A stretch of DNA of 9,756 nt, from the NCBI GenBank assembly GCA_025924845.1, contig JAICHN010000179.1, positions 1-9,756 of the forward strand, read 5' to 3'. The translations under genes and the position numbers were made by a program. Position 1 is the first letter of the stretch, and the number at the start of each line of letters is the position of its first letter. Under the pieces are notes generated by a model. That model ran no database searches. It saw only the letters and a program-made list of their open reading frames with translations, and was not told the DNA's origin. This document shows, piece after piece, positions 6,044 to 9,756 of the stretch. This stretch comes from Chloroflexota bacterium. Its GTDB lineage: Bacteria > Chloroflexota > UBA5177 > JANWHV01.

Positions 6044-6078
6044 AATGGGTGTACGCCAAAGAGGGGCGCACACCCATT
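6044..6078 (-). promoter_or_regulatory. Intercistronic 14-bp stem-loop between tatA and tatC
   Basis: On the plus strand the arms are AATGGGTGTACGCC (6044-6057) and GGCGCACACCCATT (6065-6078), around a 7-nt loop. Read as minus-strand RNA, the only imperfection becomes a G-U wobble, so all 14 positions pair. The stem is followed on the minus strand by TT after its own ATT, giving a run of four T. It could stop part of the transcription after tatA or protect the tatA mRNA 3' end, keeping TatA above TatC. The structure is seen; the role is inference. Confidence 0.6.
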
Positions 6079-6109
6079 GCTGATTCAGAATCGCGGAACC
6101 GAGTACGAG

Positions 6110-6394
6110 CTACCCCACCGAAACATGGTCGGGCCGGCTTGCGTCGGTATCCGCCGTCTGACCCGGCTGCGCCGTGGGGGGAGCCCACTGCTGGGCAGGC
6201 TGCTGAATGGAGGGCGCGGGGGCGGGCGGAGTAATCATCGCCTGGTGGTGATCGTTTCCGGTGGTGGCATCACGGAACTCGCGGATTCCCCGACCGACCG
6301 CCGAGCCGATTTCAGGCAACTTCCCAGGCCCGAACACCAGCAAGACGATAATCAGCAGAATGATGATTTCAGGGGCGTGACCGATACCGAACAT
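6110..6394 (-). CDS. tatA: Sec-independent protein translocase subunit TatA/TatE
   Basis: TatA oligomers form the translocation pathway for folded proteins delivered to TatC. This 94-residue protein has the canonical plan: a short N-terminal segment MFGIGHAPE, one transmembrane helix (about 10-20, IIILLIIVLLV), the hinge FGPGKLPEIG (21-30), an amphipathic helix (about 30-43, SAVGRGIREFRDAT), and then a disordered Pro/Gln-rich tail with AP-x-P and QQPAQQ segments to the C-terminus. E9 stands at the position that is Gln in E. coli TatA and Glu in TatB, as in many single-TatA systems. The start ATG 6394 has a strong AAAGGAG site at 6408-6402, 7 nt upstream; the frame is open for 78 further codons upstream, but that extension overlaps the promoter and is not TatA-like. 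It is followed by tatC. No separate tatB is visible. Confidence 0.93.
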   Translation of the reverse strand: MFGIGHAPEIIILLIIVLLVFGPGKLPEIGSAVGRGIREFRDATTGNDHHQAMITPPAPAPSIQQPAQQWAPPTAQPGQTADTDASRPDHVSVG

Positions 6395-6429
6395 CGCTGG
6401 ACTCCTTTGGGTGCAAACTCGTCCCCTGC

Positions 6430-6458
6430 ATGATACTCCCCTCGATCTCTCTTGTCCA
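6430..6458 (-). promoter_or_regulatory. Sigma70-type promoter for tatAC
   Basis: On the minus strand there is a TGGACA -35 box (6458-6453), a 17-bp spacer and a TATCAT -10 box (6435-6430). The predicted transcription start, about 7 nt below the -10 box, gives a leader of roughly 30 nt that carries the strong tatA ribosome binding site. Spacing is optimal and each box has five of six (-35) or four of six (-10) consensus bases. Confidence 0.65.
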
Positions 6459-6577
6459 TGCGGGCGCCGCGTCAGATCGATGAACCGAAAAAGGTCAGGA
6501 GGCGCGCGGAGCCGGCCAAGCCCTCGTGTGGCATTTTCCACATCTGGAGCCCTCCCGGCCCGCGCCTGCAGCCTACG

Positions 6578-6626
6578 GAGACGCCGGCTGGATGCCAAGT
6601 CACCTTCCGCATCCAGCCGGCGTCTC
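6578..6626. terminator. Perfect 18-bp stem-loop after the propeller gene
   Basis: The arm GAGACGCCGGCTGGATGC (6578-6595) is exactly complementary to 6609-6626, with a 13-nt loop. It lies 14 bp beyond the stop codon (6641-6643) of the minus-strand RCC1 gene and upstream of the tatA promoter, which fits a terminator that insulates tatAC from the large gene. Neither side has a T run. The remaining unassigned sequence between it and tatA (about 6459-6577) shows nothing I recognise. Confidence 0.7.
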
Positions 6627-6640
6627 ACAAGATCGCCGCG

Positions 6641-6910
6641 CTACTGTGACAGCGACATTACCTGAATGGGAACCGTAGCCTGATTGGCCGTACCATTGCC
6701 GAGCTGCCCGAACTGGTTGTTGCCCCAGTCCCATACGACGCCGGCAGACGTGGCCGCCACACTGTGATACGCTCCGGCAGCGATCACGGCTGCGTTGCCA
6801 AGGCTGCTTACCTGCACTGGGACAAAGGAGTCGTTGGTGCTGCCGATGCCCAATTGGCCGTAGTTGTTGTAGCCCCAGGCCCAGACCGCACCGCTGCTCG
6901 TTATCGCCAA
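6641..6910 (-). CDS. SBBP/RCC1 beta-propeller protein, fragment 3 (end of RCC1 blade 6 and blade 7)
   Basis: Shifted by one base from the preceding fragment, this frame resumes blade 6 at LAITSSGAVWAWGYNNYGQLG and continues through blade 7 (VAATSAGVVWDWGNNQFGQLGNG) to the natural C-terminus VPIQVMSLSQ. The TTG at 6910 is a Leu codon of the original gene, so this is not an independent 89-residue gene and no ribosome binding site is present. The residues before the shift (GGDAHS) and after it (LAITSSG) join into the blade consensus AGxxHSLALKSDG, so only a single T is missing. With this piece the propeller has seven RCC1 blades, the number needed to close the ring. Confidence 0.75.
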   Translation of the reverse strand: MAITSSGAVWAWGYNNYGQLGIGSTNDSFVPVQVSSLGNAAVIAAGAYHSVAATSAGVVWDWGNNQFGQLGNGTANQATVPIQVMSLSQ

Positions 6911-7701
6911 CTGTGTGCGTCGCCCCCGGCAAGAGACTGCACGTTGGTCAGGTTAGCGACCTGGACCGGGATCGAGGAATCGTTCTTCGTGCCGTTGCCC
7001 AGCTGACCATGAACGTTATAGCCCCAGGTCCAGGCGGTGCCGGCCGACTTCGCGGCCAGACTGAAGTATCCCCCGGCGGCGATGGTAGTGACACCGGTCA
7101 GGTTGCTCACTTGCACGGGCGTCGACGCGTTCCTGGTGCTGTTATTGCCCAGCTGTCCGTTGTGGTTGTAGCCCCAGGCCCACACGGTGCCGTCCGCCTT
7201 GAGGGCAAGGCTGTGGTCACAGCCGGCGGCGATGGCGGTGATGCCCGTGAGATTGCTGACCGGAACCGGAGTCAAGGCGCTGGTCGTCGTCCCATTCCCA
7301 AGTTGACCATAGCTGTTGCCGCCCCAGGCCCAGACCGTACCGTCCGACTTGAGCGCCAAGCTATGGTCGCAGCCGGCGCCGATTGCGGTGATACCGGTCA
7401 GACTGCCGGCTTGCACCGCTGTCAAGGCAGTCGTCTTCGTTCCGTTGCCCAATTGCCCGGAGCCGTTATAGCCCCATCCCCAGACCGTGCCACCCGACTT
7501 CAGGGCCTCACTGCGGTATCCGTTGGCAGCCACCGCCGTGACATTACCAAGGTTGCTGACCTGGACCGGTGTCGAGGCATTGGTCGTGGTGCCGTTGCCA
7601 AGCTCACCCAGATCGTTGCGACCCCAGGCCCACATGGTTCCACTCTTTATAGCCAGGCTATGGAACCAGCCCGCTGCCACCGCTCCTTTACCTACCGTGA
7701 A
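6641..7701 (-). repeat. Seven tandem ~150-bp RCC1 coding repeats
   Basis: Blade units on the minus strand are 7701-7552, 7551-7402, 7401-7252, 7251-7102 and 7101-6952 (each 150 nt), then 6951-6803 (149 nt) and 6802-6641 (last unit with C-terminal tail and stop). Blades 3 and 4 match at 25 of 27 residues around AGCDHSLALK and DGTVWAWG, pointing to recent internal duplication. The odd 149-nt unit marks the frameshift. Confidence 0.85.
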
Positions 7702-9513
7702 GGTGGGCACCGGCGTTTGGGTTGCGGTAGCGGTGCTCGTCGCGGTGGACGTCGGTGTCGAGGTGCTGGTAGGTGATGGCGTTGAGGTCGGCCGAGCGAG
7801 CACCGTGACTACGGGGCTGACCGTCACCACGGATCCCTGCCCAAACGGGCCATTCAGCGTGAAGGTGGTGCCCGACGTTGTGTCCAGCACAACCAACCGC
7901 GGCGCCCCACCTGACCCAGCAAGGGTAACGTTAACTGTTATCGGGTCGCCCGCCTGCACGCCGGTGCCCGTGGCTGAGTCCACCACGCCGGTAATGGTCG
8001 CGGTTGCCGTCCCCAATCCAGGTCGTGAGCAGGTCACGGTTTGCGCGGGCACCGCAGCCATGTTGAAGCTTGCGCCGCCCGAGATGCTGAAATCGAGAGT
8101 GGCGAAAGGGGTAATCCGCGGCGTCGTGCCGGCAAGAAGCGCAACCTGCGTGCCGTTGCTGCTCACCTGCGCCGTTACCTGACAGCTTGGCGCCGGTTGG
8201 GGCTGCGGCAGCAGCGAGGCGATGAAGGCGTCATTGCCGCCATTTGCCGCCGTCTGATAGGCGCCTGTAGTTGCGGTCACACCGCCGGTAGCGCTGCCGA
8301 CCACAGCCACGTAGCCATTCGCGGCGTTCAGGACGAGCCCATTGGCCGCGTCTAGGCCCGCGCTGTCCAAGTATGACACGTAGGCAAGCTGGCTTGCCGT
8401 GGACAATGTCGCGTCCGGCAGCAGTTCAGCGACGAATGCGCCCGAGACCCCTCCGCTCAGCCCGCTCACCGCGCTTGCCGTGGTGGGCAGACCACCGTCT
8501 GCCAGGCCACCCAGATAGATGACACCCGTGGTGTCGACCGCTACAGCCAGGGCGCGCACCTGCTCGCCCGCGGCAGGTACGCCAAGCAGCGTGCTGTAAA
8601 GCAGACCCGCGGTTCCCACCGTTGCGGGCTGTACCTCGCTCACGAACGCCTCGAGGCTTCCGGCTCCAAACTCGGTCTGATAGGCGCCGAGCGTGGTTGG
8701 AAACGCAGCGGTCGTACCGTCCGGCGCACCGGAGTCGGTGTAGCCCGCGACGATCAGGGAGCCGTTGGGTGCAAGCGCGATACTGGTCGCTGAGTCAAGC
8801 CCACCGCCGCCCAGGTAGGTGGCATACTGCACGTTTGCCGCACTTCCACCGGTCGCCGTGGGGTCCAGACGAGCGATAAAGGCATTGACGCCGCCGCCGA
8901 GACCGCTTTGAGTCGCGCCGGAGGTAGCGATGCCCGTGGCGGACGAGGTATTGCCGGCGATGTCGAGCAGCCCAGAGGGCTCGACGGCCAGGGCCGTGGT
9001 CTCGTCATCGCCTTCGCCGCCAAAATACGTCGAGAAGGTAAGCTGTGCCGTCCCTGCCAGGCTCGGCTGCGGCGTGCCGACGAAGGCGTCGTCCGGCCCG
9101 TTGAGCGTGCTGCCGTTCGTTACGGGGAAGTCTGGCACGGCGGTCTGGCCGGCCACGGCGATCAGGCCGTTGGCGCCCAGCGCCAGGGCGTTGATGCGTG
9201 TGTCTCCGCTGCCGCCCAGGTAGGTGGCGTAGGAGAGGCTCGTCCCCTGAGCATTAAGCACCGCGGCGAATCCTTCGCTGGTTCCCGAGTTGGGCATAGG
9301 GTCGGTGGGCTGGAAGGCGTTGGACGTGGCAGGAAAGCCCTCACCGGTTGTGCTGCCGGTAACGTATGCCTGGCCCAGACCATCGACGGCGATAGCCGTA
9401 GCCTGGGTGCCGGCGCCCGCATCCCAGGACGCACCAAGGAACGTGGCGTAGACAAGATCCGCCGCGCCCTGCCCGTTCGGCGCGATCTTTGCTACATACG
9501 CGGTTGTAGGCGC
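6901..9513 (-). CDS. SBBP/RCC1 beta-propeller protein, fragment 2 (SBBP blades 2-7, Ig-like part, linker, RCC1 blades 1-5)
   Basis: The open frame runs from just after the TAA to a TGA-less end at TAA 6903-6901. The first possible start is ATG 9297 (798 residues from there), but the 72 codons before it are already good propeller sequence, so 9297 is not a natural start. Numbering from ATG 9297: SBBP signatures at 21-31 (LSYATYLGGSG), 86-96, 156-166, 232-239 and 304-311; an Ig-like beta segment at about 372-501 with Cys372 and Cys423; a linker of Pro/Thr/Ser/Ala at 503-532; and five RCC1 blades of exactly 50 residues each at 533-782, with the WAWG...GQLGNG core repeated. A sixth blade begins and fails after GGDAHS because of the frameshift. 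RCC1-type propellers are protein- or chromatin-binding in eukaryotes, and in secreted bacterial proteins their ligands are mostly unknown. Confidence 0.8.
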   Translation of the reverse strand, partial: APTTAYVAKIAPNGQGAADLVYATFLGASWDAGAGTQATAIAVDGLGQAYVTGSTTGEGFPATSNAFQPTDPMPNSGTSEGFAAVLNAQGTSLSYATYLGGSGDTRINALALGANGLIAVAGQTAVPDFPVTNGSTLNGPDDAFVGTPQPSLAGTAQLTFSTYFGGEGDDETTALAVEPSGLLDIAGNTSSATGIATSGATQSGLGGGVNAFIARLDPTATGGSAANVQYATYLGGGGLDSATSIALAPNGSLIVAGYTDSGAPDGTTAAFPTTLGAYQTEFGAGSLEAFVSEVQPATVGTAGLLYSTLLGVPAAGEQVRALAVAVDTTGVIYLGGLADGGLPTTASAVSGLSGGVSGAFVAELLPDATLSTASQLAYVSYLDSAGLDAANGLVLNAANGYVAVVGSATGGVTATTGAYQTAANGGNDAFIASLLPQPQPAPSCQVTAQVSSNGTQVALLAGTTPRITPFATLDFSISGGASFNMAAVPAQTVTCSRPGLGTATATITGVVDSATGTGVQAGDPITVNVTLAGSGGAPRLVVLDTTSGTTFTLNGPFGQGSVVTVSPVVTVLARPTSTPSPTSTSTPTSTATSTATATQTPVPTFTVGKGAVAAGWFHSLAIKSGTMWAWGRNDLGELGNGTTTNASTPVQVSNLGNVTAVAANGYRSEALKSGGTVWGWGYNGSGQLGNGTKTTALTAVQAGSLTGITAIGAGCDHSLALKSDGTVWAWGGNSYGQLGNGTTTSALTPVPVSNLTGITAIAAGCDHSLALKADGTVWAWGYNHNGQLGNNSTRNASTPVQVSNLTGVTTIAAGGYFSLAAKSAGTAWTWGYNVHGQLGNGTKNDSSIPVQVANLTNVQSLAGGDAHSWR
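7702..7791 (-). other. Low-complexity Thr/Pro/Ser linker coding segment
   Basis: Thirty codons encode a linker that begins PTSTPSPTSTSTPTSTATST and joins the Ig-like segment to the RCC1 propeller. The DNA is correspondingly simple, with alternating GTC/GGT/GCG-type triplets on the plus strand. Such (T/S-P/A) linkers are typical of secreted multidomain proteins of Chloroflexota and are likely O-glycosylated or flexible; that is family knowledge, not shown here. Confidence 0.75.
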
Positions 9514-9756
9514 TTACGGTAGAGATCCTGCGGCGGGGAAGTTGTCGGTGAGGTTGCCGTTGGGGTCGGGGACGGCAGTGGTGTAGCCGGCTAGGTACAG
9601 CGCTCCCGAGGAGTCGCGCGCCACGGCGAGACCCGCGTCCTCGTTGCCGCCACCCGCATAGCTCGCGTAGGTGAGGCTGGGATCTATAACCAGGGACAGG
9701 TGATGGTCGTAGGGTCCGAGCACCAGACGCAAGACGCGAGGTGCCGCCAAGGTGAA
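9514..9756 (-). CDS. SBBP beta-propeller protein, fragment 1 (blade 1), no start in window
   Basis: The frame is open to the window edge, so this is an internal piece of the large gene; the TTG at 9750 is simply a Leu codon. It holds the hydrophobic VLRLVLGPYDHH-SLVIDPSLTY lead-in that normally joins the N-terminal domain of such proteins to the first SBBP blade, then TYASYAGGGNEDAG and LAVARDSSGALYLAGYT, which is a full blade signature (SBBP repeats usually read YSTYLGGSGDD...AIAVDSSGNAYVTGYT). It stops at TAA 9516-9514 just after NFPAAGSLP, where a blade would continue with a short loop and a FVAKL-like strand. Exactly that follows in the same frame after the stop (TTAYVAKIAPNG). Confidence 0.75.
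   Translation of the reverse strand, partial: FTLAAPRVLRLVLGPYDHHLSLVIDPSLTYASYAGGGNEDAGLAVARDSSGALYLAGYTTAVPDPNGNLTDNFPAAGSLP

Larger units (their letters stand above)
6641..9756 (-). pseudogene. Large SBBP/RCC1 double beta-propeller protein gene, 5' truncated by window edge, interrupted twice
   Basis: One ancestral gene covers this whole region on the minus strand and continues beyond the right edge. Translation order is: the end of an upstream domain (VLRLVLGPYDHHLSLVIDPSLTY, the usual lead-in to SBBP propellers), seven SBBP blades (9675 down to about 8203) marked by YATYLGG-type motifs, an Ig-like stretch (8184-7795), a Thr/Pro/Ser linker (7791-7702) and seven RCC1 blades (7701-6641). 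Two lesions break it: an in-frame TAA at 9516-9514 between SBBP blades 1 and 2, and a missing T near 6910 in RCC1 blade 6. Homologous sequence resumes immediately after each, and no other stop occurs in about 3.1 kb, so decay is recent or the lesions are sequence errors. The intact product would be secreted or cell-surface, a likely binding or adhesion scaffold; the signal peptide is outside the window. No enzymatic domain is seen. Fragments are listed separately. Confidence 0.8.

Noticed and set aside
5526..6083. Plus-strand open frame of 185 codons opposite tatC
   Set aside because: It is hydrophilic mirror sequence of the tatC membrane helices, with no ribosome binding site and no known motif.
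6395..6628. N-terminal extension of tatA by 78 codons
   Set aside because: The extension is Arg-rich, covers the promoter and part of the 18-bp stem-loop, and TatA proteins start at the MFGIG-type sequence, which here has a strong ribosome binding site.
6901..6915. Programmed -1 ribosomal frameshift in the RCC1 gene
   Set aside because: No X-XXY-YYZ slippery heptamer or evident downstream pseudoknot; the 149-nt repeat unit points to a lost base instead.
6913..8182. Plus-strand open frames of 287 and 231 codons opposite the RCC1 repeats
   Set aside because: Their apparent internal repetition (VVAPGPDRT-like units) is only the complement of the 150-bp RCC1 repeats.

Overview
The window is a GC-rich bacterial chromosome segment that looks like Chloroflexota, with moderate confidence. 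The clues are the Thr/Pro/Ser-rich linker in a long exported-type beta-propeller protein, an adjacent pair of small TrkA/RCK proteins, a stand-alone heptose-phosphate adenylyltransferase, and a TatA/TatC pair next to tRNA genes. No rRNA, tRNA, CRISPR array, transposase or phage gene is visible.

Layout. From 1 to 758 (+) lie the C-terminus of an AI-2E/PerM-type membrane permease and, overlapping it by ATGA, an RfaE2/HldE-type nucleotidyltransferase. From 755 to 1867 (-) is a two-gene TrkA/RCK operon whose last stop codon overlaps the hldE-like stop tail to tail. A 95-bp divergent gap leads into a plus-strand tRNA-modification/translation cluster: queA (1963-2988), a short degenerate receiver-like protein (3068-3496), fmt (3505-4479), and a membrane-anchored DUF4352-like protein (4476-5069, overlapping fmt by ATGA). 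From 5068 to 5227 there are two 57/58-bp tandem hairpin-forming repeats followed by a perfect 16-bp stem-loop. These separate the plus-strand genes from the convergent tatC. tatA (6394-6110) and tatC (5999-5238) are minus-strand genes behind a clear sigma70-type promoter, with a 14-bp stem-loop between them. From 6641 to the right edge (-) is one very large interrupted gene. In translation order it encodes seven SBBP beta-propeller blades, an Ig-like segment, a Thr/Pro linker and seven RCC1 blades.

How it fits together. The left two thirds is housekeeping: envelope sugar activation, K+ transport gating, queuosine synthesis, initiator tRNA formylation and Tat export. The right third is a large surface or secreted protein carrying two lesions. 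One is an in-frame TAA between SBBP blades 1 and 2. The other is a one-base deletion inside RCC1 blade 6, which is 149 nt long while blades 1-5 are exactly 150 nt. Both the protein sequence and the DNA period continue cleanly through the lesions, so they are either very recent mutations or sequence errors. No wholly new multi-gene system is evident. The points most worth follow-up are the double seven-bladed propeller with its lesions, the pseudo-receiver gene between queA and fmt, the 57-bp repeat family, and the tatA-tatC intercistronic hairpin.
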